A stretch of DNA of 64,000 bases. Source: Streptomyces sp. TLI_146 (GTDB taxonomy: Bacteria > Actinomycetota > Actinomycetes > Streptomycetales > Streptomycetaceae). Positions 26,892-36,594 of the stretch are shown one piece after another. The stretch spans positions 620,001-684,000 of the forward strand of contig NZ_PJMX01000001.1 in NCBI RefSeq assembly GCF_002846415.1. Reading direction: 5' to 3'. Each line of letters starts with the position of its first letter. The first letter of the stretch is position 1. The notes under the pieces are model-generated. The model worked only from the letters and a program-made list of their open reading frames with translations. It was not told where the DNA came from and did not search any database. A program made the position numbers and the translations under genes.

Positions 26892-28667
26892 CTACGGCTT
26901 GCGCAACGGCGCCTGCCACACCAACGCGGTCCCGCCGTCCCGGCCTTCGCCCAGCTCCAGGCGGCCGCCCAACTGCTCGGCCCGCTCCGCCAGGTTGCGC
27001 AGGCCACTGCGGCGGCCGCCGGACGGGATACCCACACCGTTGTCGGTGACCGACAGCCGTACCTCCCGCCCATCGGTCACCAGGACGACCTCGGCCAGGG
27101 ACGCCTGGGCATGGCGGACGATGTTGGTCAGGGATTCGGAGAGCACCGCCACCAGGTGGTCGGCGATCTCCTTGGGGACGTCGGTGTCCAGCAGGCCTTC
27201 CATCCGCAGGCTGGGCGCGAAGCCCAGCATCGGCGCCGCCTCCCCCACCACCCGTACGGCGCGCGCCCGCAGCCCCGCCTCGCCCTTGCCGTCGCGGGTG
27301 CGCAGGCCGAAGATCGCCGACCTGATCAGCTTGATGGTCTCGTCCAGGTCGTCGACCGCGCGCGCGACCCGCTCGCCCGCCTCACCGTGCTCGATGAAAC
27401 GGCCGACGCTCTGCAAGGTCATACCGGTGGCGAACAGCCGCTGGATCGCCAGGTCGTGCAGGTCCCGGGCGATACGGTCACGGTCCTTGAGTACCGCCAC
27501 CTCCTCGGCGTCCCGGCGGCGCTCCGCCAGCTCCATCGCCACGGCGGCCTGCGCGGCGAACGCCTGAAGGGTCCCGGTCTCGTTCGCCGTGAACACCGGC
27601 CGACCGGCCTTGCGCGCCAGCAGCACCACGCCTCGCGCACCCGTCTCGCCCGTGCCGATGGGCACGGCGACGGCGGGGCCGAGTCCCCCGAAGCGGGGAG
27701 GCTCCGGGGAGATCCGCTCATCCTGACCGATGTCCGTGCTCGTCACCGGCGTGGCGCTGGAGAACGCCAGCCCCATCAGGCTCTTGTCCATGGGCAGGAT
27801 CAGCCCCCGATGCGCCTCAGCGTCCATCCCCACCGCGATCTCCACCGCCAGCGACCCGCTGTCCTCCATCGGCAGCGCCACCGCCGCGAGCGCCGAACCC
27901 GTGATCTCTCCCGCCCGCTCGGCGATCACCACCAGGACCTCGCTGCTCGGATCACCCGACATCAGCCGGTGCGTGATCTCCGCGTTCGCCTGCAGCCAGC
28001 GCTCGCGCAGCCGCGACTCCTCGTACAGCCGGGCGTTGTCGATGGCGACGCCCGCCGCGACGGCGAGCGTGAGCGTGACCGACACATCCTCCTCGTCGAA
28101 CTGGGCACCGCCGCGCTTCTCCGTCAGATACAGATTCCCGAAGATCTGGTCGCGCACCCGGATGGGCACGCCGAGGAAGGTGTTCATCGGCGGGTGGTGG
28201 GCCGGGAAGCCGTAGGAGGAGGGGTGCTCGGAGATCTTCGCCAGCCGCAGCGGCTCAGGATGCCGGATCAGCTCACCCAGAATGCCGTGCCCCTCCGGAT
28301 AGGGGCCGATCCGGGCGATCTGCTCCTCGCTGATCCCCACCGTGTGGAACGCGGACAGACTTCTGCCGTCCGGGCCGATCACACCCAGCGCCGCGTACTC
28401 GGCGTCGACGAGCACCGCCGCGGCCTCGACGATCCTGCCCAGCACCTGCTCCAGATCGAGCTCACGGCCCACCGACAGCACTGCCTCCAGCAGGCTGTGC
28501 ACCCGGTCACGGGTCCCCCGCGCAGCATCGAGGCGGGCCTGCAACTCCTCCAGCAGCTCATCCAGCCTCAGCTGCGGCAGCCGGACCCGGGCCTCCTCGG
28601 GGCTTCCCACCTGCGATCCTCCAGGTCCGCTCGACACACAGGCCCCCAGCGTCCTGTCATCTGCCAC
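26892..28667 (-). CDS. Two-GAF sensor histidine kinase, DevS/DosS/OsdK type
   Basis: Cytosolic kinase of 591 residues: GAF 1 (about 65-215), GAF 2 (about 235-380), HisKA_3 dimer helix with phospho-acceptor H404 in RDRIARDLHDLAIQRLFATG, and HATPase (ESLTNIVRHA, TDNGVGIPSG at 541-550). GAF 1 carries GFPAHHPPMNTFLGVP; H158 lines up with the haem-ligating His of mycobacterial DosS (from memory), so oxygen/NO/CO sensing is plausible. The start is a GTG at 28667 with a weak site. It stands alone, opposite to ppdK; the likely partner is the response regulator at 54807. Confidence 0.88.
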   Translation of the reverse strand: MADDRTLGACVSSGPGGSQVGSPEEARVRLPQLRLDELLEELQARLDAARGTRDRVHSLLEAVLSVGRELDLEQVLGRIVEAAAVLVDAEYAALGVIGPDGRSLSAFHTVGISEEQIARIGPYPEGHGILGELIRHPEPLRLAKISEHPSSYGFPAHHPPMNTFLGVPIRVRDQIFGNLYLTEKRGGAQFDEEDVSVTLTLAVAAGVAIDNARLYEESRLRERWLQANAEITHRLMSGDPSSEVLVVIAERAGEITGSALAAVALPMEDSGSLAVEIAVGMDAEAHRGLILPMDKSLMGLAFSSATPVTSTDIGQDERISPEPPRFGGLGPAVAVPIGTGETGARGVVLLARKAGRPVFTANETGTLQAFAAQAAVAMELAERRRDAEEVAVLKDRDRIARDLHDLAIQRLFATGMTLQSVGRFIEHGEAGERVARAVDDLDETIKLIRSAIFGLRTRDGKGEAGLRARAVRVVGEAAPMLGFAPSLRMEGLLDTDVPKEIADHLVAVLSESLTNIVRHAQASLAEVVLVTDGREVRLSVTDNGVGIPSGGRRSGLRNLAERAEQLGGRLELGEGRDGGTALVWQAPLRKP

Positions 28668-28749
28668 GGTATCGGCTCGTCGTCCGAGGCAACAGCGAAT
28701 CTATTCGAGTACCCCCGTCCACGCGTCAATAACGTCCTCTCCTGGCTTT

Positions 28750-28763
28750 GGGCCGATCGGCCC
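28750..28763. promoter_or_regulatory. DevR-box-like palindrome, sensor kinase/ppdK gap
   Basis: GGGCCGATCGGCCC is a perfect 14-bp palindrome, 105 bp before the ppdK ATG and 83 bp before the kinase GTG. It is the best example of the motif repeated through the right-hand part of the window. Confidence 0.7.
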
Positions 28764-28867
28764 TGGGGCGGGGACCGACAGCACCTGCGCCCGGGGCCCC
28801 CGCGGCCCGACGCTGGAGCTGTACGCAGCCCGAAGCCCACCGAACGACGACGGAGGAGACCGGCGCC

Positions 28868-31551
28868 ATGGTCCGTTACGTGTACGACTTCGCGGAAGGC
28901 GGCCGTGACCTGGCCGACCTGCTCGGCGGCAAGGGCGCGAACCTGGCCGAGATGACCCGGCTGGGACTGCCCGTCCCGCCGGGCTTCACCGCGACCACCG
29001 AGGCCTGCCGCGCCTTCCTCGCCACCGGCGCCGAGCCCGACGGGCTGGCCCGCGAGATCACCCTGCACCTGGCCGCCCTGGAACGGGCCACGGGGCGGCG
29101 CCTGGGGCAGCCCGACGACCCGCTGCTGCTGTCCGTCCGTTCCGGCGCCCGCTTCTCGATGCCCGGGATGATGGACACGATCCTCGACATCGGCCTGAAC
29201 GACGACTCCGTCCTGGGCCTGATGAAGACATCCGGAAACGAACGCTTCGCCTGGGACTCCTACCGGCGACTCGTGCAGATGTTCGGAAGTACGGTCATGG
29301 GGGTCGACGGAGCGCTCTTCGAGAGCACCCTGTCCGCCCTCAAACGGGCCCGGGGCGCCGCGGACGACCTGGGCCTGACCGCGACGGATCTGTCCGGCCT
29401 CGTCGGGGCGTTCAAGGACCTGATCCTCCGCGAGACCGGCACGCGCTTCCCGCAGTCCCCCGAGGAGCAGCTGCACCGGGCCGTCCTCGCCGTCTTCGAG
29501 AGCTGGAGGGGCGAGCGGGCACGGGTCTACCGCCGCCGCGAGCACATCCCCGACGACCTGGGCACCGCGGTCACCGTGCAGACCATGGTCTTCGGCAACC
29601 TCGGCCCCGACTCCGGCAGCGGCGTCGCCTTCACCCGTGACCCGGCCACCGGCCGACCGGGCCCCTACGGCGACTACCTGTCCAACGCACAGGGCGAGGA
29701 CGTCGTCGCGGGCATCCGCAACACCGTCCCGCTGACCGCCCTCAAGGAGATGGACCCACACGCGTACGAGCAACTGCGCGGGCACATGCGGACGCTGGAA
29801 ACCCACTACCGGGACCTGTGCGACATCGAGTTCACCATCGAGCGCGGCCACCTGTGGATGCTGCAGACCCGAGTGGGCAAACGCACCGCCGAAGCCGCGT
29901 TCACCATCGCCACCGAACTCGTCGAGGAGGACCTCATCACCCGCGACGAAGGCCTGGCCCGGGTCGACGGGAACGGCCTCGCCCGGCTGATGTTCCCCCG
30001 GTTCGACGCCGCGGCCGTCGGTGAGCCCCTCGTACACGGCGTCCCGGCGTCACCGGGTGCGGCCGTGGGCGCCGCGGTCTTCGACTCGGCCGAGGCCGTA
30101 CGCCGCGCCGCCGCCGGCGAGAAGGTCGTCCTCGTACGCCAGGAGACCACCCCGAGGACCTGCCGGGCATGATCGCCGCACAGGCGGTAGTCACCAGTCG
30201 CGGTGGCAAGACCAGCCACGCCGCCGTGGTAGCCCGCGGCATGGGCACCGTGTGCGTGTGCGGCGCCGAGCACCTGGGCGTGGACTCCGCCGCACGCCGC
30301 TTCACCGTGGGCGACACCGTCGTCGAGGAGGGCACGCTCATCTCCGTCGACGGCTCCGCGGGCGCCGTGTACCTGGGCGCCGCCGCGCTCGTGGACTCCG
30401 CGGTGATGCGGTACTTCGAGACGGGCGAGCGGCCCGCCGGAACGGTCGACGCCGTGGCCCGCGCCATGGAGCGCGCCGACGAGGTGCGGCGTCTGGAAGT
30501 GCGGGCGAACGCCGACACCCCCGAGGACGCCGCCCGGGCCCGGCGCTTCGGCGCGCAGGGCATCGGGCTGTGCCGCACCGAGCACATGTTCCTCGGCGAA
30601 CGCCGCAGGCTGGTCGAGGCGATGATCCTGGCCCGCGACGAGACCGAGCGCGAGCAGGCGCTCGGCGCCCTGCTGCCCCTTCAGCGACAGGACTTCATCG
30701 GCATCCTGGAGGCGATGGACGGCCTGCCCGTCACCATCCGGCTCATCGACCCGCCCCTGCACGAGTTCCTGCCCGACCGCACCGATCTCGCCGTTCGCAT
30801 CGCCACCGCCCAGGCCCGGGGCGCGGCACCCGATCCGCACGACACCGCACTGCTCGACGCCGTCAACCGCATGCACGAGGAGAACCCGATGCTCGGCCTG
30901 CGCGGTGTCCGCCTGGGCCTGATCGTCCCGGGACTGGTCGCCATGCAGGTGCGTGCCATCGCCGAAGCGGTCGTGCAACGTACCAGGGCCAACGGCACTC
31001 CCAGGGCGGAGATCATGGTGCCGCTGGTCGGCGCCGTCGAGGAACTGCGCATCGAACGAGAGGAGGTGGAACGCGTCCTCGCCGAGGTGTCCACGGAGTC
31101 CGGCATCCAGGTGCGGTGCCCGGTCGGCACCATGATCGAGCTGCCCCGCGCCGCGCTCACGGCGGGACGGATCGCCGAGGAGGCGCAGTTCTTCTCCTTC
31201 GGCACCAACGACCTGACCCAGACCACGTGGGGCTTCTCCCGCGACGACGTCGAGGCCGCGTTCTTCTCCGCCTACCTCGACAAAGGCATCTTCACCACCT
31301 CGCCGTTCGAGACGCTCGACCGGGCGGGAGTCGGCCGCCTGGTGCGGATCGCGGTCGACGAGGGCCGTGCCACCCGGCCGGAGCTGAAGATCGGCGTCTG
31401 CGGGGAACACGGCGGGGACCCCGACTCCGTGCACTTCTTCCACGCCGCGGGCCTCGACTACGTCTCCTGCTCGCCCTACCGCGTCCCCGTGGCACGCCTG
31501 GAGGCCGGACGGGCCGCGCTCGCCGGGACGGCGACGAGCGACACCCGGTAG
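28868..31551 (+). pseudogene. ppdK: Pyruvate phosphate dikinase PpdK, interrupted by a one-base frameshift
   Basis: Two overlapping frames together make a full PPDK of about 894 residues. The first (28868-30172) has the nucleotide-binding part (GGKGANLAEMTRLGLPVPPGFT, RSGARFSMPGMMDTILDIG) and ends TTPRTCRA. The second (30169-31551) starts MIAAQAVVTSRGGKTSHAAVVARGMG, the phospho-His segment, and has the PEP-binding barrel (GLCRTEHMF, FSFGTNDLTQTTWGF, GVCGEHGG). Adding one base to the C4 run at 30150-30153 gives the expected TTPEDLPGMIAAQ. PPDK interconverts pyruvate, ATP, Pi and PEP. GGAGGAG lies before the first ATG. Could be an error or real inactivation. Confidence 0.85.
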
Positions 31552-31572
31552 AGGTGCGACCGGGACCTTGTA

Positions 31573-31610
31573 CCCGCGCCGCGACGGCCGCCCGGCCGTC
31601 GCGGCGCGGG
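31573..31610 (+). terminator. Strong terminator hairpin after ppdK
   Basis: CCCGCGCCGCGACGGCC at 31573-31589 pairs perfectly over 17 bp with GGCCGTCGCGGCGCGGG at 31594-31610, four-base loop, 22 bp past the ppdK stop. Confidence 0.85.
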
Positions 31611-31629
31611 CGGGTCGGCCCCCTTCCCA

Positions 31630-31643
31630 GGACGGCTCGGCCC
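31630..31643. promoter_or_regulatory. Degenerate DevR-box-like site upstream of CBS gene
   Basis: GGACGGCTCGGCCC keeps the right arm CGGCCC and a partly changed left arm. It lies 127 bp ahead of the CBS-protein ATG at 31770, just after the ppdK terminator. Confidence 0.4.
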
Positions 31644-31769
31644 CTGCCCCGACGAGGGCCGGGGAGGCAGCCTGGAGCCTCGTACCGAGGCCGGACGGGA
31701 CGCATCCGCCGGACCACAGCTCCGCGGGTCGGGCCGGCCCCGACAGCGGACGAGGAAGGAGTGGGTGAC

Positions 31770-32474
31770 ATGGCCCGCATCATCGGTGAGGTGATGACCC
31801 GCGAGGTCGTCGAGGCGCACCCCGAGACACCGTTCAAGGACCTGGTACGGCTGCTGGACCGGCATCGCATCAGCGGGCTGCCCGTCGTGGACGAGGACGA
31901 CAAGGTCGTCGGGGTGATCTCCGAGACGGATCTGATCCACCATCAGGCGGTCCGTTCCACGGACCTGCCGGCACGACGCTTCCGCCTGGCTCCACCGCGC
32001 CGTCGCTCCGCCCGTCGCACCGCCGCCCGCACGGCGCAGGAGCTCATGTCGACACCCGCGGTCACCGTGCACCCGGAACAGCGGATCACGGATGCCGCGC
32101 GGGTGATGGAACGCCACGGCGTCGAGCGTCTCCCGGTCGTCGACGAGGAGGACCGGCTCATCGGCATCGCCACCCGGCGGGACCTGCTGCGCGTCTTCCT
32201 GCGTACGGACGACGAGATCCGCCAGGAGATCCTCGACGCGGTGGCGACCCACGCCCTGGGCCTGCCGACCCACGAGGTGAACGTCTCGGTCCGGGACGGC
32301 ATGGTCACGCTCCAGGGGTCCGTGGAGCAGCGCGCCGACATCCCGTCGGCGATCCGGCTGGCGTACCGGGTGGACGGGGTGGTCGGCGTCGTCAACGGGC
32401 TGAACGTCCACCCGGCCCCGGGGCCACTCGGCCCCTCAGCGGGACCAACGGAACCTGGGGGCGGGCACCACTGA
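31770..32474 (+). CDS. CBS-BON domain protein
   Basis: Protein of 234 residues: CBS 1 (about 7-60, VMTREVVEAHPETPFKDLVR, HRISGLPVVDEDDKVVGVIS), a basic linker RRSARRTAARTA, CBS 2 (about 92-150, LMSTPAVTVHPEQRITDAA, HGVERLPVVDEEDRLIGIA) and a C-terminal BON domain (VNVSVRDGMVTLQGSVEQRA). CBS pairs bind adenine nucleotides; BON domains bind phospholipid. The last ~20 residues (PGPLGPSAGPTEPGGG) are Pro/Gly-rich and coincide with operator-like DNA for the next gene. Relatives at 59979 and 62669. GAGGAAGGA precedes the ATG. Confidence 0.88.
   Translation: MARIIGEVMTREVVEAHPETPFKDLVRLLDRHRISGLPVVDEDDKVVGVISETDLIHHQAVRSTDLPARRFRLAPPRRRSARRTAARTAQELMSTPAVTVHPEQRITDAARVMERHGVERLPVVDEEDRLIGIATRRDLLRVFLRTDDEIRQEILDAVATHALGLPTHEVNVSVRDGMVTLQGSVEQRADIPSAIRLAYRVDGVVGVVNGLNVHPAPGPLGPSAGPTEPGGGHH
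32421..32455. promoter_or_regulatory. Tandem DevR-box-like sites inside the CBS 3-prime end, upstream of adhE
   Basis: GGGCCACTCGGCCC (32421-32434) and GGGACCAACGGAACC (32441-32455) are centred about 20.5 bp apart, two helical turns. They lie within the last codons of the CBS gene and 120-155 bp ahead of the adhE ATG at 32577. Confidence 0.55.
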
Positions 32475-32576
32475 CGAGGGAGGCTGCTGGTGGAAGCGGC
32501 ACCGAGCCCCTTCAGTGCCGCGCCGTTCGCCGCCGCCACCGCGGCGCAGCCCTCTCGATCACGGAGGCCCGCCCTC

Positions 32577-35270
32577 ATGACCCGCCACGACAACCCGACC
32601 GCGACCGCCGAGGCCGTCGACGCACCGACCGACATCGCCATCGCGGTGGACCGACTGGTGGCCAACGCGCTCAAGGCGCTCGCCGACTACGAGACGCTCG
32701 ATCAGGAGCAGGTCGACCACATCGTGAACAAGGCCTCGGTCGCCGCCCTGGACCAGCACACCGCACTCGCGCGGCTCGCGGTGGAGGAGACCGGACGCGG
32801 CGTCGTCGAGGACAAGGCCGCCAAGAACATGTTCGCCTGCGAGCACGTCACCCACAGCATGAGCCCGATGAAGACGGTCGGCGTCGTCGCCCGCGACGAC
32901 ATCGAGGACATGATCGAGATCGCCGAGCCCGTCGGTGTGGTCTGCGCGGTCACCCCCGTCACCAACCCCACCTCCACCACCATCTTCAAGGCGCTGATGG
33001 CGCTCAAGACCCGCAACCCCATCGTGTTCGCCTTCCACCCCTCCGCGCAGCGCTGCAGCGCACAGGCGGCACGCCTCGTCCGCGACGCGGCGCTCGCCGC
33101 GGGCGCGCCCGAGCACTGTGTGCAGTGGATCGAGACCCCCTCCGTCGAGGCGACCGGCGCCCTGATGCGGCACCCCGGCGTCTCCCTCATCCTCGCCACC
33201 GGCGGCAACGCCATGGTGAAGGCCGCCTACTCGGCCGGCAAGCCCGCTCTGGGGGTGGGCGCCGGCAACGTCCCCGCGTACGTGCACAAGAGCGCCGAAC
33301 TGCGCCGGGCCGTCAACGACCTGATGCTGTCCAAGTCGTTCGACAACGGCATGATCTGCGCCTCCGAACAGGCCGTCATCCTCGACAAGGAGATCTACGA
33401 CGCGGCCCTGGCCGAATTCCGCACCCTGCACGCCCATCTGGCGACCGCCGAGGAGAAGGAGAAACTGGCGGCGTTCCTCTTCCCCGTGGGCGCCACGGGC
33501 GCGGGCTGCGCACCCAAGGTCAACTCCGCGGCCGTCGGCCGCAGCCCGGCCTGGATCGCCGAGCAGGCCGGCTTCTCCGTACCCGACGACACCTCACTCA
33601 TCCTGGTCGAGGCCGACCGCGTCGGCCCCCAGGAGCCACTGACCCGGGAAAAGCTCTGCCCCGTCCTCGCCGTCCTGCGAGCCGACTCCCCGCAGCGTGC
33701 CTTCGACCTGGCCGCGGACATGGTCGCCTTCCACGGGGAGGGCCACAGCGCCGTCATCCACACCGAGGACAGCGCGCTCGCCGAGGCGTACGGCAAGCGC
33801 ATGAAGACCGTCCGGATCATCGTCAACGCCCCCTCCTCCCAAGGCGCGATCGGCGGCATCTACAACAGCCTGATGCCGTCACTGACGCTGGGATGCGGCT
33901 CCTGGGGCAGCACATCGGTATCGAACAATGTCTCCGCCGCCCAGCTCCTGAACATCAAGCGCGTCTCGGTGCGCCGCAACAACCTGCAGTGGTTCAAGGT
34001 CCCCCCGAAGATCTACTTCGAGCCGCAGGCCATCCGCTACCTCGCCGACATGCCCGACATCCACCGGGTCACCGTCGTCACCGACGCGACGATGACCCGC
34101 CTCGGACTCGTCGACCGGGTCCAGCGCGTGCTGCGACAACGCCAGGAGCCGGTCACCATCCAGGTCATCGACAGCGTCGAGCCCGAACCCAGCATCGACT
34201 CGGTCCGCCGTGGGGCCCGTCTGATGGGCGACTTCCGCCCGGACACCATCATCGCGCTCGGCGGCGGCTCCCCCATGGACGCGGCCAAGGTGATGTGGCT
34301 GCTCTACGAGCAGCAGGCCCAGGGCAAGGACGTCGACTTCGCCGACATGCGGCACAAGTTCTCCGACATCCGCAAGCGCGCCTTCCGCTTCCCCGTCCTG
34401 GGCAAGCTCGCGCGGCTCGTGTGTGTGCCCACCACTTCCGGCACCGGTGCGGAGGTGACCCCGTTCGCCGTCATCTCGGACCCCGCCACCGGCAAGAAGT
34501 ACCCGCTGGCCGACTACGCGCTCACCCCCAGCGTGGCCATCATCGACCCGCTGCTCACCACCGCGCTGCCCCGCGCGCTGGCCGCCGACAGCGGCTTCGA
34601 CGCCCTGACCCACGCCATCGAGGCGTACGTGTCGGTCTACGCCAACGACTTCACCGACGGCCCGGCCCTGCACGCCATCCGGCTGATCTTCGACAACATC
34701 GAGGCGGCGGTGAACGACCGCGCCGCCCGGCCCCGGGCCCGGGAGAAGATGCACAACGCCGGCACCATCGCGGGCATGGCCTTCGGCAACGCCTTCCTCG
34801 GCATCGTGCACGCGATGTCCCACACCCTCGGTGCCACCTTCCACATCGCGCACGGGCGCACGAACGCGGTCCTGCTGCCGCACGTCATCCGCTACAACGG
34901 CACCGTGCCCGGCAAGGTGACCGGCTGGCCCAAGTACGAGAGCTACCGCGCCCCCGAACGCTTCCAGGACATCGCCCGCACCCTCGCCCTGCCCGCCGCC
35001 ACACCGGCCCAGGGCGTCGAGTCGCTGGCCTCGGCCGTGGAGCGACTGCGTGACGCCGTGGGCATCGAGCCGACGTTCCAGGCCCTCGGCGTCGACGAGC
35101 GCGCCTTCCTCGACGCGCTGCCCCAACAGGCCCTCAACGCCTACGACGACCAGTGCGCGCCCGCCAACCCGCGGATGCCGATGCTCGACGACATGCAGGC
35201 ACTCATGCGCGCGGCCTACTACGGCCGCACACCGGATCAGCCGGACCGCGAGCAGCCACCGCGCCCGTAG
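32577..35270 (+). CDS. adhE: Bifunctional acetaldehyde-CoA/alcohol dehydrogenase AdhE
   Basis: Protein of 897 residues reducing acetyl-CoA to acetaldehyde and then ethanol, reoxidising two NADH. The N-terminal aldehyde dehydrogenase has GVVCAVTPVTNPTSTTIFKA and catalytic C261 in SFDNGMICASEQAVI; the C-terminal iron-dependent alcohol dehydrogenase has IALGGGSPMDAAKVMWLL, TTSGTGAEVTPFAVI and the iron ligands in GNAFLGIVHAMSHTLGATFH. Length and domain order match E. coli AdhE. ATG 32577 has GGAGG 9 bases upstream; a GTG at 32490 with GGGAGG is an alternative that adds 29 residues. Such a fermentation enzyme is unusual for Streptomyces. Confidence 0.93.
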   Translation: MTRHDNPTATAEAVDAPTDIAIAVDRLVANALKALADYETLDQEQVDHIVNKASVAALDQHTALARLAVEETGRGVVEDKAAKNMFACEHVTHSMSPMKTVGVVARDDIEDMIEIAEPVGVVCAVTPVTNPTSTTIFKALMALKTRNPIVFAFHPSAQRCSAQAARLVRDAALAAGAPEHCVQWIETPSVEATGALMRHPGVSLILATGGNAMVKAAYSAGKPALGVGAGNVPAYVHKSAELRRAVNDLMLSKSFDNGMICASEQAVILDKEIYDAALAEFRTLHAHLATAEEKEKLAAFLFPVGATGAGCAPKVNSAAVGRSPAWIAEQAGFSVPDDTSLILVEADRVGPQEPLTREKLCPVLAVLRADSPQRAFDLAADMVAFHGEGHSAVIHTEDSALAEAYGKRMKTVRIIVNAPSSQGAIGGIYNSLMPSLTLGCGSWGSTSVSNNVSAAQLLNIKRVSVRRNNLQWFKVPPKIYFEPQAIRYLADMPDIHRVTVVTDATMTRLGLVDRVQRVLRQRQEPVTIQVIDSVEPEPSIDSVRRGARLMGDFRPDTIIALGGGSPMDAAKVMWLLYEQQAQGKDVDFADMRHKFSDIRKRAFRFPVLGKLARLVCVPTTSGTGAEVTPFAVISDPATGKKYPLADYALTPSVAIIDPLLTTALPRALAADSGFDALTHAIEAYVSVYANDFTDGPALHAIRLIFDNIEAAVNDRAARPRAREKMHNAGTIAGMAFGNAFLGIVHAMSHTLGATFHIAHGRTNAVLLPHVIRYNGTVPGKVTGWPKYESYRAPERFQDIARTLALPAATPAQGVESLASAVERLRDAVGIEPTFQALGVDERAFLDALPQQALNAYDDQCAPANPRMPMLDDMQALMRAAYYGRTPDQPDREQPPRP

Positions 35271-35339
35271 TCCGCCTTCGTCCGCGGTTCCCTCTCACCT
35301 CGCGACTCCCCTTCGTCCGCCCCGCTTCCTGGAGGCTCC

Positions 35340-35813
35340 ATGCTGTCCGCGGAATCCACCGCCCTCGTCCGGGCCACCCTGCCCACCGTGGCCGGAGCAC
35401 TCGACGAGATCACCACCCACTTCTACGCCACGATGTTCCGGGACCGCCCCGAGCTGCTCGACGGCATGTTCAACCGTGGCAACCAGGCCAACGGCGCCCA
35501 ACGCCGCGCCCTGGCCGGGTCGATCGCCGCCTTCGCCACCGCCCTGCTCGAAAATCCCGACACCCGCCCCGACACCCTGCTCGCCCGGATCGCGCACAAG
35601 CACGCCGCCGTCGGCGTCACCGACGACCAGTACACGATCGTGCACAAGTACCTGTTCGGCGCGATCGCGGACGTCCTCGGCGACGCACTCACCCCGGACG
35701 TGGCGGCCGCCTGGGACGAGGTCTACTGGCTGATGGCCGGCGCCCTGATCAGCCGGGAAGCCCTCCTCTACCAGGACGCGGGCGTCCGGCCGGGCGAGAT
35801 CTGGCGGCCCTGA
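35340..35813 (+). CDS. Globin part of a flavohemoglobin, ending at an in-frame TGA
   Basis: 157 residues forming a complete globin: Tyr29 (HFYATMF, B10 position), proximal His88 (IAHKHAAVGV) and GALISREALLYQ at the C-end. The frame stops at TGA (35811-35813) right after GEIWRP and then continues, same frame, as TVVERRTETADVVSLLLRP, the start of the ferredoxin-reductase part. In flavohemoglobins this boundary often reads W-R-x-W-x-VVERR, so TGA most simply replaces a TGG Trp codon. As it stands the gene yields a single-domain globin, or a fusion if the stop is read through. Flavohemoglobins detoxify NO. Lies 69 bp after adhE. Confidence 0.82.
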   Translation: MLSAESTALVRATLPTVAGALDEITTHFYATMFRDRPELLDGMFNRGNQANGAQRRALAGSIAAFATALLENPDTRPDTLLARIAHKHAAVGVTDDQYTIVHKYLFGAIADVLGDALTPDVAAAWDEVYWLMAGALISREALLYQDAGVRPGEIWRP

Positions 35814-36554
35814 ACGGTCGTCGAACGCCGCACCGAGACCGCCGACGTCGTGTCCCTCCTGCTCCGCCCGGCGGACGGCCAACCGGCACCCCGCGCTCGC
35901 GCGGGCCAGTACCTGAGCGTCCGCGTGCGCATGGCCGACGGGACCCACCAACTGCGCCAGTACAGCCTGTCCTCGGACCCCGGCCAGGACCTGCGCCGCA
36001 TCACCGTCAAGCGCGTCACGGGCGACGCCCGCGAGCCGGACGGCGAGGTCTCCACCCTGCTGCACGACCGCGTCAGCCCAGGAGACGAACTGACGCTGTC
36101 CGCACCGTTCGGCGACGTCTTCCTCGACGAACCGGCCGACGCCGCCACCCCGCTCGTCCTGGTCTCCGCGGGCATCGGCTGCACCCCCATGACCGGCATA
36201 CTGGCCCACCTCGCCGCCCTGGGATCGACACGCCCCGTCCTGGTCCTGCACGCCGACCGCTCCCCCGCCGAGCATGCCCTGCGCGCCGAGACCCACGACC
36301 TCGTCGGCCAACTGCCCGGAGCCCGCGCCCTCTTCTGGTACGAGCACCCCGACCCGGAGGAACCCGACTCCCGCACCGGCCTGATGAATCTGGAAGGCAT
36401 GGAACTCCCGGACGACGCCACGGTCTTCCTGTGCGGCCCGCTCCCCTTCATGCGAGCGGTACGCGCACAGCTACGAAGCGCCGGGGTCCCCGCACTCCGC
36501 ATCCGCTACGAGGTCTTCGGCCCCGACCTGTGGCTGCCCGACACCATTTCCTGA
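35814..36554 (+). pseudogene. Reductase part of the flavohemoglobin, separated by TGA
   Basis: Continues the globin frame for about 246 residues. FAD-binding LRQYSLSS, NAD-binding VLVSAGIGCTPMTGIL and the C-terminal VFLCGPLPFMRAV are all intact, as expected for the Hmp reductase. It has no good independent start: the only candidate, a GTG at 35850, would cut the first strand and lacks a clear Shine-Dalgarno. So it is either dead, newly silenced by the TGA, or made by stop-codon readthrough. The absence of other damage suggests the stop is recent or an error. Confidence 0.8.
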
Positions 36555-36594
36555 AGCGCACCGAACCCATCCGGCCTCCCGAAGGAGAAACCCC

